Source of the DNA: Streptomyces sp. NBC_01439
GTDB taxonomy: Bacteria; Actinomycetota; Actinomycetes; Streptomycetales; Streptomycetaceae
Length of the DNA stretch: 64,000 nucleotides
Assembly (NCBI RefSeq): GCF_036227605.1
Contig: NZ_CP109487.1
Coordinates: forward strand, 558,001 to 622,000
Direction of reading: 5' to 3'
Shown piece by piece: positions 1-9,538 of the stretch. Below the pieces are notes generated by a model. That model was not told the origin of the DNA. It did not search any database and saw nothing but the letters and a program-made list of their open reading frames with translations. The translations under genes and the position numbers were made by a program. Position 1 is the first letter of the stretch. Each line of letters starts with the position of its first letter.

Positions 1-288
1 GTCGCGGTAGTCCAGGAACTCCACCTCGGACACGCCGACGACCGCGGCGCTCGCCCGCTGCTCCGCCTCGCGCAGGGGGCCGCAGTCGGCGGGGGCGAGG
101 CTGTCGATGCCCGCCTCGCCGCGCGTGGCGAGGAGGTAGACGAACTCCCGGCCCCCGTCCGTCCAGTGCGCGATGGCCGCGGCGCACCCGTATTCCAGGT
201 CGTCGGGGTGGGCGACCACCGCGAGGGCGCGCGTCCAGTCGGTGGGCATGGGCTGCAAGGCGGGCTGCTGGTCAAGTTGTTCGGTCAT
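1..288 (-). CDS. PIG-L family deacetylase, N-terminal part (cut by window edge)
   Basis: The first 96 codons of a minus-strand gene that continues beyond position 1. PIG-L/LmbE-like proteins are zinc-dependent deacetylases acting on N-acetylglucosaminyl compounds; actinomycete relatives include the mycothiol enzyme MshB and many antibiotic-tailoring deacetylases. The zinc motif AHPDD is at residues 26-30, followed by the usual small-residue helix and the strand ending LLATRGEAG. The ATG at 286-288 opens the frame and lies only 18 bp from the divergent metallo-hydrolase start, so the two genes share a very short control region. The substrate cannot be told from this fragment. Confidence 0.85.
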   Translation of the reverse strand, partial: MTEQLDQQPALQPMPTDWTRALAVVAHPDDLEYGCAAAIAHWTDGGREFVYLLATRGEAGIDSLAPADCGPLREAEQRASAAVVGVSEVEFLDYRD

Positions 289-306
289 GTATCGCACCAT
301 AGGCGA

Positions 307-1098
307 ATGGATCGACAGGGGCGGGTGGTGGCGCTGCTCGACGCCACGGGCATCTTCTTCGAGCCGGCCCGTACCGCCTTCCCGGGGGCGAGCGGGGCCG
401 CGTGGGAGCGGGCCGGGCAGCTGGATCCGGGCGCGATCGGGCCGGACGGGAGCTGGGCGCTCGATTTCCGGTGCTTCGCGATCGCCCGGCCCGGCGGCCG
501 CTGGGTGCTGGTGGACGCCGGCGTCGGGCCGGCGCAGTCGCCCGCCGCCGCCTGGGCGCCGGTACCGGGGCGGCTGCCGGACGCGCTCGCGGCGGCCGGC
601 ATCGCTCCGGCCGACGTGGAGGCGGTGGTCCTGACCCACCTTCATGAGGACCACTCGGGCTGGTCGTCGGGGGCCGACGGGAAGCCGTTGTTCCCGGCGG
701 CCCGGTACGTGGTGCAGCGCGCGGAGGTGGCCTCGCTGGACCGGGCGGACCCGGTGTGGGGCTGGACGGTGGCGCCGTTGCGGGCGAGCGGGCAGCTGCA
801 CGAGGTCGACGGGGCCCACCGGCTGGCCCCCGGCATCACCTTGCTGCCGACGCCCGGGCACACCCCGGGGCACCAGTCGGTCCTGGTGGACCAGGGCGCC
901 GGGGCCCGGGACGTGGTGGTCACCGGGGACGTACTGGTGCACGCGGTGCAGCTGGCCGACCCGACGGTCCCCTACTCCCACGAGCGCGACCGGGAGGCCG
1001 CTCGGGCCTCGCGCGAGGACCTGCTGGCGCGGGCCCGACGGCGCGGCGCCCTGCTGGCCACGGCGCACCTGACCCGCGCCTTCGTGGAACCCGGCTGA
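307..1098 (+). CDS. MBL-fold metallo-hydrolase
   Basis: A 263-residue metallo-beta-lactamase-fold hydrolase. The dinuclear metal motif THLHEDH lies at about residues 110-116 and later metal-ligand regions read PTPGHTPGH and VTGDV, giving the complete canonical set. There is no signal peptide, so it should act in the cytoplasm. Family members hydrolyse thioesters, lactones or phosphodiesters; nothing here fixes the substrate. A related MBL enzyme often accompanies mycothiol-dependent formaldehyde dehydrogenase in actinomycetes, and that dehydrogenase lies about 1.5 kb away but in a separate unit. The ATG at 307 is the first good start; upstream codons would run into the divergent deacetylase start. 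Confidence 0.85.
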   Translation: MDRQGRVVALLDATGIFFEPARTAFPGASGAAWERAGQLDPGAIGPDGSWALDFRCFAIARPGGRWVLVDAGVGPAQSPAAAWAPVPGRLPDALAAAGIAPADVEAVVLTHLHEDHSGWSSGADGKPLFPAARYVVQRAEVASLDRADPVWGWTVAPLRASGQLHEVDGAHRLAPGITLLPTPGHTPGHQSVLVDQGAGARDVVVTGDVLVHAVQLADPTVPYSHERDREAARASREDLLARARRRGALLATAHLTRAFVEPG

Positions 1099-1115
1099 CT
1101 CGGGCCCCGGCCGGC

Positions 1116-2426
1116 TCAGGCCTCGTCGCGGACCAGGGACAGCAGGCGGTCCAGGACACGGGTACCACCGGCGCCGAGGCCGTCGTGCTCGAACTCGTCC
1201 GTCACCCAGGTCCGCAGGCCGCGGATGGACCGGGCCGTCTCCAGCGAGTGCGCGGTGTCCACGTACATGTCGTCGTGGTAGACGGCGGCCGCCACGGGCA
1301 CCTCGTTGGCGGCCAGGCGGGACGGGTCGTAGAGCGGCTGCCAGCCGGTGCGGGCGGCCAGCAGGTCCGCGGTCTCGCGCAGCGGGGCGAGGGACGGGTC
1401 GGTGGTGAAGTGCCAGGGGTGGATGGTCTCGCCGGTGAAGAGCAGCCACTCGTCGCCCGCGAGCGTCTTGTCGGCGTCGAAGCGGGGGTGGCCGGCACGC
1501 ACCCGTTCGGCGGCCCAGGCGGTGGGCGCGGCGGGGTCCTGGGCGTAGATCGCCTCGTGGACCAGCGCGTAGAGCGGGTGCCCGGCGAAGGAGAGCTGGG
1601 CGCGGACGTGCTCCAGGAAGGCGTCGGAGAGGGCGGGTCCCGCAGGGGTCGGTACGAAGGCGTCCTCCAGCAGGTAGTGGAGCTGGTGGCTGCCGTCGCC
1701 CCGGCCGAGGAGGATGCCGAGCGACTGGAAGCCCTCGACGGTGAGGCGGTGGCCGCCGGGGAGTTCGGCCGGGTGCTCCGCGAGGTGGGCGGCGATCCGG
1801 CGGGCGCGCTCGACGTCCATCGGGTACCGGGCGTAGTGGGCCAGGTTCTTGCGCTCGATGCGGGCGTACGCGGCCTCGTACACCTCGTCGGCGGTGGCGG
1901 TCAGGGAGGGGAGGCCACCCGTGATCAGGGCGGCGGTGAGGCCTTCGGGCGCGGTGGAGAGGTAGTGGGTCGTGCAGAAGCCGCCGAAGCTCTGGCCGAG
2001 CACGGTCCAGGGCGCGCCGCCGGTCAGGCCCGGGCGGATGGCCTCGGCATCGCGCACGATGGAGTCGGCGCGGAAGTGGGCGAGGTACTCCGCCTGCCGG
2101 GCGGGGATGCCGCGCAGGGGCAGGGTCTGCCGGTTCACCGGGGTGGAGCGGCCGGTCCCGCGCTGGTCGAGGAGCAGCACCCGGTACTCGGTCAGCGCGC
2201 GCTCCAGCCAGGCCTGGCGGCCGATGAAACGGCGGGCGCCGAAGCCCGGACCGCCCTCCAGGTAGAGCAGCCAGGGCAGCGCCTCGGGGTCCCTGCCGGC
2301 GGCCACGACCTCCCGGGCGTACAGCTCGATCCGCTCCCCGTCCGGGCGCGCGTGGTCCAGGGGGACGGAGAACCGGTGGTCGGTGAGGACCGTGCCGGGC
2401 TGGCGGTAGCTGTGTGCGGTGGTCAC
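1116..2426 (-). CDS. Alpha/beta hydrolase, proline iminopeptidase-like (S33)
   Basis: A 436-residue alpha/beta hydrolase. The nucleophile elbow GQSFGG puts the catalytic serine at residue 146. The oxyanion region LEGGPGFG is at residues 56-63 and DQRGTGRS at 87-94, which is the signature order of peptidase family S33 (prolyl aminopeptidase). No export signal is present, so an intracellular exopeptidase or esterase is likely. The gene converges on the MBL hydrolase with 17 bp between the stops. Members of this group are commonly annotated only as alpha/beta hydrolase; the proline preference is inferred. Confidence 0.85.
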   Translation of the reverse strand: MTTAHSYRQPGTVLTDHRFSVPLDHARPDGERIELYAREVVAAGRDPEALPWLLYLEGGPGFGARRFIGRQAWLERALTEYRVLLLDQRGTGRSTPVNRQTLPLRGIPARQAEYLAHFRADSIVRDAEAIRPGLTGGAPWTVLGQSFGGFCTTHYLSTAPEGLTAALITGGLPSLTATADEVYEAAYARIERKNLAHYARYPMDVERARRIAAHLAEHPAELPGGHRLTVEGFQSLGILLGRGDGSHQLHYLLEDAFVPTPAGPALSDAFLEHVRAQLSFAGHPLYALVHEAIYAQDPAAPTAWAAERVRAGHPRFDADKTLAGDEWLLFTGETIHPWHFTTDPSLAPLRETADLLAARTGWQPLYDPSRLAANEVPVAAAVYHDDMYVDTAHSLETARSIRGLRTWVTDEFEHDGLGAGGTRVLDRLLSLVRDEA

Positions 2427-2579
2427 GTACGGCCCCCAGGGGTACGAGGAGATGAAGGACCGCGCCCCGACCGGGTGGCGGCGGGGCGCGGGGGTGTGGC
2501 GGTCCGAGTCTAGGCAGGGCCGGACCCGACCGGACGGCCCGGCCCGGCCCGGCGTGACGGGCAGGGCCGGGCCGTGGTG

Positions 2580-3665
2580 TCAGAACTCGACGACCGAGCG
2601 GAGGACTTCGCCGCGTTCCATCCGGGCGAAGGCGTCCTCGACGCCGTCGAGCGGGATAGTCTCGGAGACGAAGGCGTCCAGGTCGAGCCGGCCCTGCAGG
2701 TAGAGGTCGATGAGCAGCGGGAAGTCGCGCTCGGGCAGGCAGTCCCCGTACCAGGAGGACTTCAGGGCCCCGCCGCGGCCGAAGACGTCGAGGAGCGGGA
2801 GTTCGAGCTTCATCTCCGGGGTCGGTACGCCTACCAGGACCACCGTCCCGGCCAGGTCCCGCGCGTAGAAGGCCTGCTGGTAGGTCTCGGGGCGGCCCAC
2901 GGCGTCGATGACCACGTCCGCGCCGTTTCCGCCGGTCAGGGCCTGGACGGCCTTGACCACGTCCTCCGTGCGCCCGTTGACGGTGTGGGTGGCGCCCAGG
3001 CCCCGGGCCCACTCCAGTTTCCGGTCGTCCAGGTCCACCGCGATGATCTTGGAGGCGCCCGCGAGGCGGGCTCCGGCCACGGCCGCGTTGCCCACTCCCC
3101 CGCAGCCGATGACGGCGACGGAGTCGCCCCGCCCGACGTTGCCGGTGTTCAGGGCGGCGCCGAGGCCGGCCATCACCCCGCAGCCGAGGAGTCCGGCGGC
3201 GGCCGGCGCGGCGGCCGGGTCCACCTTGGTGCACTGGCCGGCCGCGACCAGGGTCTTCTCGGCGAAGGAGCCGATGCCGAGGGCCGGGGAGAGCGGGGTG
3301 CCGTCCTCCAGGGTCATGGGCTGGGTGGCGTTGTGCGTGGCGAAGCAGTACCAGGGGCGTCCGCGCTTGCAGGCCCGACAGGTTCCGCACACCGCACGCC
3401 AGTTGAGGACCACGAAGTCGCCGGGGGCCACGGAGGTGACGTCGGGGCCGACGGACTCCACGATTCCGGCGGCCTCGTGGCCGAGCAGGAAGGGGAATTC
3501 GTCGTTGATGCCGCCCTCGCGGTAGTGCAGGTCGGTGTGGCAGACCCCGCAGGCCTGCACCCGGACGAGGGCCTCGCCGGGTCCCGGGTCGGGCACGAGG
3601 ATCGTCGTCGTCTCCACCGGTGCGCCCTTGCTCCGGGCGATGACTCCCCGTACGCGATGTGTCAC
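2580..3665 (-). CDS. S-(hydroxymethyl)mycothiol dehydrogenase
   Basis: Zinc-dependent medium-chain alcohol dehydrogenase that oxidises the formaldehyde-mycothiol adduct with NAD, the mycothiol counterpart of glutathione-dependent formaldehyde dehydrogenase. Catalytic zinc residues are visible in [15 protein letters not shown] and GHEAAG. The structural zinc loop has four cysteines ([15 protein letters not shown]), and the nucleotide site reads IGCGGVGN. I choose the GTG at 3663-3665: the protein is then 361 residues, the family's usual length, beginning [13 protein letters not shown], and an AGCGGGGT ribosome site sits just upstream. An ATG twelve codons earlier would add residues with no family counterpart. 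It appears monocistronic. Confidence 0.9.
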   Translation of the reverse strand: MTHRVRGVIARSKGAPVETTTILVPDPGPGEALVRVQACGVCHTDLHYREGGINDEFPFLLGHEAAGIVESVGPDVTSVAPGDFVVLNWRAVCGTCRACKRGRPWYCFATHNATQPMTLEDGTPLSPALGIGSFAEKTLVAAGQCTKVDPAAAPAAAGLLGCGVMAGLGAALNTGNVGRGDSVAVIGCGGVGNAAVAGARLAGASKIIAVDLDDRKLEWARGLGATHTVNGRTEDVVKAVQALTGGNGADVVIDAVGRPETYQQAFYARDLAGTVVLVGVPTPEMKLELPLLDVFGRGGALKSSWYGDCLPERDFPLLIDLYLQGRLDLDAFVSETIPLDGVEDAFARMERGEVLRSVVEF

Positions 3666-3753
3666 GTCGTACCCCGCTCTGATCGAATCCGTCTGGATCA
3701 ACGAACGTACACGGACGGCACGCGGTAAGGGAGTTGTGTCACGTTTCGGCGCG

Positions 3754-4704
3754 CTACCCGGCCAGATCCGGCGGTACGGCGGCCCGAAGTGCCGTGCCGA
3801 AGGCCGCCACGGCCGGGTGCGCCCCGGCTCCGCTGCGGAAGGCGAGGTTGGTGCGGCGCTCCATGAGCAGGCGGGTCAGGCGTACGGCCGGATCGGCCGG
3901 GCCGGTGACGCCGAGCTGCGGTACGACGGCCACGCCTTGGCCCGCCGCGACGAGGGCGAGCACGGTGGCGAACTCGTCGACCTGGTGGCGGACGCGCGGG
4001 GTGAAACCGGCGGCCTGGCAGGCCCGGACGGTCATGACGTGGCACAGGGTGCCGGGGGTGGCGGTGATCCAGGGCGCCCCGGCGTGCGCGCGCAGGACCG
4101 CGCCCTGGTCGGGGCCGCCGGACTCGGCGGCTCCCGGGGGCGGGGCGGGGGCCCCGGGAGCGGGTACGCCGGCGGCGGGAGCGGCCAGATACATCGCCTC
4201 GACGTAGAGCGGTTCGGTGGCCAGTCCCGGTTCGGGCTCGGCGGGTACGAAGTCGTACGCGTGCACCAGGGCCACGTCCAGGTCCCCGGCCCGCAGGGCG
4301 TGTGCCACCGCCGCCGGGTCCGTCTCCGAGACCATCGGCTCCAGCGCCGGGTGGCGCCGGGCGAGGGCGGTCAGCGCGGCCGGGACGATGGCCCGGGTGG
4401 CGGTGGGGAAGGCGCCGATCCGCAGGGCTCCGGCCAGGCCCCCGCGCGCTTCGGCGAGGTCGGCGTCGGCCCGTTCCAGCCGTTCCAGGACCGCCTCGGC
4501 GTGTCCGACCAGGTTCTGGCCGGCCGGGGTGAGGCGGACCCCGCGGCCGGTGCGCTCCAGCAGGGGCAGTCCGGCCTCCCGTTCGAGGACGCCGAGCTGT
4601 TGGGAGACCGCCGAAGGGCTGAAGCTCAGGGCCTCGGCGACGGCGGCGATGGTGCCGCGGCGGGCGAGTTCGCGCAGCAGGCGCAGGCGTCGTACATCGA
4701 GCAT
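3754..4704 (-). CDS. LysR family transcriptional regulator
   Basis: A 316-residue LysR-type regulator. The N-terminal winged helix runs through residues 1-60 ([37 protein letters not shown]), followed by a linker helix and a periplasmic-binding-protein-like effector domain. An Ala/Pro/Gly-rich insertion near residues 175-195 is longer than usual. It is divergent from the DapA-like aldolase/lyase gene with 71 bp between the starts and a good T-N11-A type palindrome in the gap, the standard arrangement in which the LysR protein controls both itself and the divergent gene. The inducer is unknown. Confidence 0.9.
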   Translation of the reverse strand: MLDVRRLRLLRELARRGTIAAVAEALSFSPSAVSQQLGVLEREAGLPLLERTGRGVRLTPAGQNLVGHAEAVLERLERADADLAEARGGLAGALRIGAFPTATRAIVPAALTALARRHPALEPMVSETDPAAVAHALRAGDLDVALVHAYDFVPAEPEPGLATEPLYVEAMYLAAPAAGVPAPGAPAPPPGAAESGGPDQGAVLRAHAGAPWITATPGTLCHVMTVRACQAAGFTPRVRHQVDEFATVLALVAAGQGVAVVPQLGVTGPADPAVRLTRLLMERRTNLAFRSGAGAHPAVAAFGTALRAAVPPDLAG

Positions 4705-4712
4705 CGGCTCAG

Positions 4713-4729
4713 CTTACGGGTTGAGTAAG
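4713..4729. promoter_or_regulatory. Probable LysR operator
   Basis: The inverted repeat CTTAC-N7-GTAAG lies in the 71-bp divergent gap, 9 bp from the LysR start codon. It contains the T-N11-A pattern typical of LysR-protein boxes. The location next to the LysR start fits autorepression plus control of the DapA-like gene. It is read from symmetry only. Confidence 0.5.
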
Positions 4730-4775
4730 GAAAGCGAACTGGAATTGATGCTTCGGACGGGCAAGGCTCTGGGGC

Positions 4776-5684
4776 ATGGCACAGGACATCGCAAGGAACC
4801 TCCCGTTGCACGGGATCCACGTACCGCTGATCACCCCCTTCACCCGCACCGGGGACGTCGCGGCCGAGGCGCTGGAGGCGCTCGCCCACGAGGTGCTCGA
4901 CGCGGGCGCCCGCGGCATCGTCGCGCTCGGCACCACCGCGGAGGCGGCCGGCCTCGACGGGGCGGAGCGCGACCTCGTCACCACGGTGTGCGCCCGGGTC
5001 TGCGGGGAGCGGGGCGCACCACTGGCCGTCGGTGCGGGGGCCGGCGGCACCCGGGCCGCCGAGGCCTCGCTGGCCCGACTGACCCGGTGGCCCGAGGTGC
5101 GGGCGGCGCTGGTGACGGTGCCGCCGTTCGTCCGCCCCTCGGCCGCCGGGGTGCTGGCGCACTTCGCGCGACTGGCCGAGGTGAGCCCCGTACCGCTGAT
5201 CGTCTATCACATCCCGTACCGGACCGGGCAGCCCCTGGACGCGGCCGCACTGCGGGCGCTCGGAGCGCTGCCGGGGGTCGCCGGCGTGAAGTACGCGGGC
5301 GGCGGCATCGGCGAGGACGCGGTGGCGCTGCTCGGGGACCTGCCGGCCGGGTTCGAGGTGCTGGCCGGCGACGACGCCTACCTGTCCCCGCTGCTGGCGC
5401 TGGGAGCGGTGGGCGGGATCCTGGCCTCGGCACATCTGGCGACGGACCGCTTCGCGGAGCTCGACGCGGCCTGGCGGGCGGGTGACGTGGCCCGGGCGCG
5501 GCCGCTGGGGCACGCGCTGGCCCGGATGTCGGCGGCGGCCTTCGCCGAGCCCAATCCGGCGGTCCTCAAGGGCGTCCTGCACGCCCAGGGGCGGATCCCG
5601 ACCCCCGACGTCCGGCTGCCCCTGTTGCCGGCCTCGCGGGGGGCGGTGACGGCTGTGACGGCCGCCCTGGAGCGGCTGGCGTGA
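4776..5684 (+). CDS. Dihydrodipicolinate synthase family (DapA-like) lyase/aldolase
   Basis: A 302-residue class I aldolase of the DapA/NanA superfamily, which make or break C-C bonds of 2-oxo acids through a lysine Schiff base. The Schiff-base lysine is K172 (GVKYAGG), the proton-relay tyrosine is Y144 (VYHIPYRTG), and the 2-oxo-acid-binding motif GTTAEA is at residues 52-57 (GTTGE in true DapA). Departures from the DapA consensus, and the neighbouring LysR regulator rather than lysine genes, suggest a catabolic or tailoring aldolase and not the housekeeping enzyme. The ATG at 4776 follows a weak ribosome site. Confidence 0.85.
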   Translation: MAQDIARNLPLHGIHVPLITPFTRTGDVAAEALEALAHEVLDAGARGIVALGTTAEAAGLDGAERDLVTTVCARVCGERGAPLAVGAGAGGTRAAEASLARLTRWPEVRAALVTVPPFVRPSAAGVLAHFARLAEVSPVPLIVYHIPYRTGQPLDAAALRALGALPGVAGVKYAGGGIGEDAVALLGDLPAGFEVLAGDDAYLSPLLALGAVGGILASAHLATDRFAELDAAWRAGDVARARPLGHALARMSAAAFAEPNPAVLKGVLHAQGRIPTPDVRLPLLPASRGAVTAVTAALERLA

Positions 5685-5861
5685 CCCAGGGCTCACACCG
5701 GCCGAAAACCTGCCCGAAAGAGTCCTGAATGGGCGATTTAGCACCTATCGGCAGTTCGCCCGAATGAGGCACTTAGAGAGCGGACTTGCCCGTATTGGCC
5801 GTCCGGTCGACGACCCGTGATGTGAGCCACACCGAAAACGTCAACATCATTTCCGACAGAC

Positions 5862-5895
5862 AGCCGATTCCCTTTTCCCGGAAAGGGAATCGGCT
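5862..5895. terminator. Strong hairpin, probable terminator
   Basis: A perfect inverted repeat with 14-bp arms (AGCCGATTCCCTTT on the left) and a 6-base loop TCCCGG. There is no U-tract, as is usual for Streptomyces terminators. It lies 178 bp after the DapA-like stop and upstream of the LysM gene promoter, so it would insulate the two units. Confidence 0.6.
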
Positions 5896-5969
5896 ATTAC
5901 ACCGATACCCCTTCAAGGTCATTTACCCGATCGATAGCGAGATGTCGATCTATCGGTGGAATTCGGGTC

Positions 5970-5999
5970 TTGTTCCCGCGCGGCGAGCTCGCCTACGGT
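5970..5999 (+). promoter_or_regulatory. Possible promoter of the LysM/transglycosylase gene
   Basis: TTGTTC at 5970-5975 and TACGGT at 5994-5999 are separated by 18 bp, resembling a vegetative sigma-HrdB promoter. The implied leader is about 70 bases, ending in a GAGGAA ribosome site. It is read by eye only. Confidence 0.35.
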
Positions 6000-6077
6000 C
6001 ACCTCGTTCCTGGTGGTCAGCCGCCTAGTAGGGCCGCCACCCGGGATCTCCCGTCCCCCCACGTGAGGAATTCCGCC

Positions 6078-6803
6078 ATGCCTGCAAAGGGTAAGCACCG
6101 TCGGCCGAAGCACTACCGGATCACCCGCAAGCTGGCGCTCGCCGGTACGGGTGGCGCGGCCCTCACTCTCCCGCTGATCGGTGCGACCACCGCCGGGGCC
6201 GCGGAGACGGCCGCCGCTCCCACGACGTATTCCGTGGTCGCGGGCGACACCCTTTCGGAGATCGCAGCGACGCATTCCGTGAGCGGCGGCTGGCAGCAGC
6301 TCTACGCGGCGAACCGGAGCGTCGTCGGTGACAACCCGTCGATCATCCGGCCCGGCATCAAGTTGAAGCTCGGCACCCAGGCGGGGACCGACCGCGCGAG
6401 CAGGTCCGCTGCCCGGACCACCCTCACGCCCGCTGCCAAGCCCGCGGCCAAGCCCGCCGCCGCCAAGCCCGCCACCGCCTACCCGAACAATCTCGACGGG
6501 TGGATCCGCGAGTCCCTCGCCGTCATGGCCGAGCACGGAATTCCCGGCTCCTACAACGGAATCCACCGCAATGTGATGCGGGAGTCCTCGGGCAATCCGC
6601 TGGCGATCAACAACTGGGACATCAATGCCCGCAACGGCATCCCGTCCAAGGGGCTGCTCCAGGTCATCGATCCGACCTTCCGCGCCTACCACGTGCCCGG
6701 CACCTCGACGAACTCCTACGACCCGGTCGCGAACATCACCGCCGCCTGCAACTACGCGGCCGCGCGCTACGGCTCGATCGACAACGTCAACGGGGCCTAC
6801 TAG
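6078..6803 (+). CDS. Secreted LysM-domain soluble lytic transglycosylase
   Basis: A 241-residue exported cell-wall enzyme. A basic N-terminus (KGKHRRPKHYRITRK) and hydrophobic stretch to about residue 42 form the signal peptide. A LysM peptidoglycan-binding domain spans about residues 50-97 (YSVVAGDTLSEIAATHSV). After an Ala/Pro/Lys linker, a C-terminal SLT-like domain carries the catalytic glutamate in MRESSGNPLAIN and the SKGLLQVIDPTF motif. It would cleave peptidoglycan glycan strands during growth or germination. The ATG at 6078 has a GAGGAA site 7 bases upstream. It converges on the squalene-synthase-like gene. Confidence 0.9.
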   Translation: MPAKGKHRRPKHYRITRKLALAGTGGAALTLPLIGATTAGAAETAAAPTTYSVVAGDTLSEIAATHSVSGGWQQLYAANRSVVGDNPSIIRPGIKLKLGTQAGTDRASRSAARTTLTPAAKPAAKPAAAKPATAYPNNLDGWIRESLAVMAEHGIPGSYNGIHRNVMRESSGNPLAINNWDINARNGIPSKGLLQVIDPTFRAYHVPGTSTNSYDPVANITAACNYAAARYGSIDNVNGAY

Positions 6804-6827
6804 AAGCCGGGAAACCCCCGCGCCGGT

Positions 6828-7733
6828 TCACACCGGGCGACGCCGGGCGGCGCGGACGAGGATCCGCAGGGGCGCCGCCAGGCCGTAGCCGATGTCCCGG
6901 CGCAGGGCGGCGACCCCCGCCCGCTCCACGGCGGTCAGCTGGTGCGCCATCAGCTCCGTCATGGTCGCGATGACCGGACGCAGCCCGGGTTCGGCGAGGT
7001 CGCCGATGCCGTGGGCGGCGTCCAGGGCCGTGCGGGCCCGCCGGCACTCGGCGGCCAGGAGGGCGCGCACGGCCGGGGTGTCGCGGGCCCGTTCCAGGTC
7101 GGCGCGGGTGACGGAGTGCTCGTCGAGCCGGCTGCGCGGGATGCAGAGCCGGCCGTCCGCGAGGTCCCCGCAGAGGTCGGCGAGGAAGTCCACGCGCTGG
7201 GCGGCGTCGACGAACCGCCGCCAGCCCGCGGCCTGTTCCGGGTCGGGGCCGCCCTGGTACTGCAGTCCGGTGAAGACCAGCACCCCGGGCCACGCGTAGG
7301 CGTCGAGGTAGGCCTGGAAGTCCTCCTCCGCGGCGAAGCCGTCGAAGCCGGCCTCGGCCGTGGCGGCGCCCCGGAGGAAGCGGGAGACCCAGTGCGGCGG
7401 CAAGCCGCGGGAGTCCACCGCGTGCGCATAGGCCCGCAGGAGGGGATCGGGGCTGTCCCCGGACTCCAGGGCCGCCTCCACCCGCCCGGACAGCGCTGCG
7501 AGTCCGGCGGCCCGCTGCTGCGGGGTACCGGTCTCGGCGGTGTCGTCGACCAGGTTCATGAAGGCGAGACCCGCGGCGAGGGCGGGCACCAGCTGCGGCG
7601 CGGCGAGCAGCCGCAGCGCCAGGTACGGGGCGGGCTCGCGGCGGAGCACCCGGCGCGCGGCGCGGGTGTAGTCGTCGCGCAGCCGGGGGCCGGATATGCC
7701 GGCCCCCGTGAGGGTGGTGCGCCAACTGGGCAT
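6828..7733 (-). CDS. Squalene/phytoene synthase family protein
   Basis: A 301-residue trans-isoprenyl-diphosphate synthase of the squalene/phytoene type, which condense two prenyl diphosphates head to head. The first Asp-rich motif is NLVDDTAETG near residue 60, the second DFLADLCGDLADGRL near residue 182. Both are recognisable, so Mg-diphosphate binding is probably intact. No hopanoid or carotenoid genes surround it, which is unusual because these enzymes normally sit in hpn or crt operons. The upstream neighbour on the same strand is a Ser/Thr kinase 50 bp away. The substrate is unknown. Confidence 0.75.
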   Translation of the reverse strand: MPSWRTTLTGAGISGPRLRDDYTRAARRVLRREPAPYLALRLLAAPQLVPALAAGLAFMNLVDDTAETGTPQQRAAGLAALSGRVEAALESGDSPDPLLRAYAHAVDSRGLPPHWVSRFLRGAATAEAGFDGFAAEEDFQAYLDAYAWPGVLVFTGLQYQGGPDPEQAAGWRRFVDAAQRVDFLADLCGDLADGRLCIPRSRLDEHSVTRADLERARDTPAVRALLAAECRRARTALDAAHGIGDLAEPGLRPVIATMTELMAHQLTAVERAGVAALRRDIGYGLAAPLRILVRAARRRPV

Positions 7734-7783
7734 GGTCGTACTCCTGAACGCGTCGGACCGTACGTGCGTACGGGTAGACGATG

Positions 7784-9511
7784 TCAGAGCTTGGTGACCT
7801 TCTTGACCTTGCCGTCGATTCCGGCGAGCACGTAGCCGCCGCGACCGTACTCGTCACTGATGTAGGGCCGCATGCAGGGGACCTGGTCCATCATCCAGGG
7901 TTCGACGATCACGTAGGTCGAGGTCGGCTTCTCGACACCCAGGTCCTTCTTGGACTGCTCCAGCAGGCCGGGCAGCGCGTCCCAGTTGACGGCGGCCATG
8001 TCGATGAGCGGCTCGCCCTCCTCGACGGTGCCGTCCGGGCCCGTGCGCTTGGCGGCGCCGTCGCGGTACTGCCAGGCGTCGACGGTATCGGCGCCGGGGG
8101 CGGTGGGGATCGAGGCGAGGACGTAGCCCTCGTAGACCTTGAGGTCCACGAAGGTGGTGGTGCCGGTCTTCACCTTGAGCGCGTCCAGGGCGATCCGGAT
8201 GTTCTGCGGGGTGAGCATGTTGCCGCGGGCCGTGTCGGTCTTCGAGGTGCTCGCCTTCGCACCGGGGGTGGCGGCCGCGGTACCGCCCGGAGTGGCGACG
8301 GCGGGCCGGGTGGCGCGGGAGTCGGCCGCGTCGTCGTCCCCGGAGTTCCCGTCGGGCATCAACTGCACGATCCCGACGACCGCGGCCGCCAGCACCACGG
8401 TCAGCGCGGCGCCGATCAGGGCCGGGCGCCTGCGCGCCGCGGGCGTCAGCGCGACGGGCGTGGTGGAGGCCGCGTAGGGGGAGGCCCCCTGGCCGTACGG
8501 CGGCGGGGTGGGCGATCCGTACGGGCCGCCGTACGGGCCGTACTGACCCGGGACACCGGGCGCGGCCGGCGCGGAAACGGGAGGCACGGAGACCACCGGC
8601 ACGGAGACCACCGGCGCGGCGGCGACCGGCGCAGCGGCCACCGGCGCCGCGTAGCCGGATCCGAGAGCGGCGCTCGCGGCCCGGAGCAGTTGTTCCAGCT
8701 GAGCCCCGTCGGGCCGGGCGGCCGGGTCCCGTACGAGCAGCCGTTCCAGTACGGGCCCCAGCGGGCCGGAGCGCACGGGCGCCGGAATGGGCTCGTCGAG
8801 CACGGCGACGACCGTGGCCAGGCTGGTGGCCCGGCGCAGCGGGTTGGTCCCCTCGGCGGCCACGTAGAGGAGCATGCCGAGCGACCACAGGTCAGAGGCG
8901 GCCAACCCCTCCTCCCCGCGGACCCGCTCGGGTGCGATGTACTCCGGGGAGCCGATCAGCACACCGGTCGCGGTGAGTCCGGTGGAGTCGTGGAGCGCGG
9001 CGATGCCGAAGTCGGTCAGCACGGCCGACCCGTCGGGGCGGAGCAACACGTTGGCGGGCTTCACGTCGCGGTGGAGGATCCCCTCGGCGTGGGCGGCGCG
9101 CAGCGCGGACAGCACGTCGAGACCGAGCCGCACCACCTCGGCGGGCGGCATGGGGCCGGACTCGAGGCGGTCGTAGAGGGAACCGCCGCGGACCATCTCC
9201 ATGACGATCCACGGGTGCCCGTCCGTGCCCTCCGCGGGCTCGACGATGTGGTGGATCGTCACCACGTGGGGGTGGGCGAGACGGGCGAGGGCGCGGGCCT
9301 CGCGGACGGCGCGTTCGCGCATCTGGTCCGCGAGGCCGGGCTGTGCGGCGGCGGTCGCCGGGTCCGGCGGGCGCACCTCCTTGAGCGCGACCTCACGATG
9401 GAGGGCGATGTCGCGAGCGCGCCACACCGTACCCATGCCCCCGCTGCCCAGGGGGGCGACCAGCTCGAAACGGCCGTCGATCAGCTGTCTGCCGGCCTCA
9501 CTCGTATCCAT
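7784..9511 (-). CDS. Membrane-anchored Ser/Thr protein kinase
   Basis: A 575-residue eukaryotic-type kinase. The Gly loop LGSGGMGTVW is at residues 21-30, ATP-lysine K44, catalytic loop HRDVKPAN at 147-154, DFG at 167-169 and the activation region SPEYIAPERVRG follows; all key residues are present. A Val/Pro/Ala repeat (PVVSVPPVSAP) and Gly/Tyr/Pro linker precede one membrane helix (about residues 360-382). The C-terminal 190 residues are extracytoplasmic and carry no PASTA repeats. That outer domain (KTGTTTFVDLKVYEGYVLAS) matches no sensor I recognise. It lies upstream of the squalene-synthase-like gene. Confidence 0.92.
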   Translation of the reverse strand: MDTSEAGRQLIDGRFELVAPLGSGGMGTVWRARDIALHREVALKEVRPPDPATAAAQPGLADQMRERAVREARALARLAHPHVVTIHHIVEPAEGTDGHPWIVMEMVRGGSLYDRLESGPMPPAEVVRLGLDVLSALRAAHAEGILHRDVKPANVLLRPDGSAVLTDFGIAALHDSTGLTATGVLIGSPEYIAPERVRGEEGLAASDLWSLGMLLYVAAEGTNPLRRATSLATVVAVLDEPIPAPVRSGPLGPVLERLLVRDPAARPDGAQLEQLLRAASAALGSGYAAPVAAAPVAAAPVVSVPVVSVPPVSAPAAPGVPGQYGPYGGPYGSPTPPPYGQGASPYAASTTPVALTPAARRRPALIGAALTVVLAAAVVGIVQLMPDGNSGDDDAADSRATRPAVATPGGTAAATPGAKASTSKTDTARGNMLTPQNIRIALDALKVKTGTTTFVDLKVYEGYVLASIPTAPGADTVDAWQYRDGAAKRTGPDGTVEEGEPLIDMAAVNWDALPGLLEQSKKDLGVEKPTSTYVIVEPWMMDQVPCMRPYISDEYGRGGYVLAGIDGKVKKVTKL

Positions 9512-9538
9512 GGCCGCTCATCGTAGGGGGCGGCCGGA

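Larger units (their letters stand above)
5685..6077. other. Non-coding stretch between DapA-like and LysM genes
   Basis: A 393-bp region with no convincing gene. It is AT-richer than its surroundings between about 5830 and 5965. It holds the perfect 14-bp-arm hairpin annotated separately and, near the downstream gene, a possible promoter. Nothing else of note was seen. Confidence 0.6.

Noticed and set aside
756..2513. 585-codon plus-strand frame
   Set aside because: It overlaps the S33 hydrolase on the other strand, is Gly/Val-rich and lacks any motif.
5900..6077. c-di-AMP (ydaO) riboswitch before the LysM/transglycosylase gene
   Set aside because: Such genes often have it in Streptomyces, but the apparent leader is only about 70 bases and the conserved riboswitch segments were not found.
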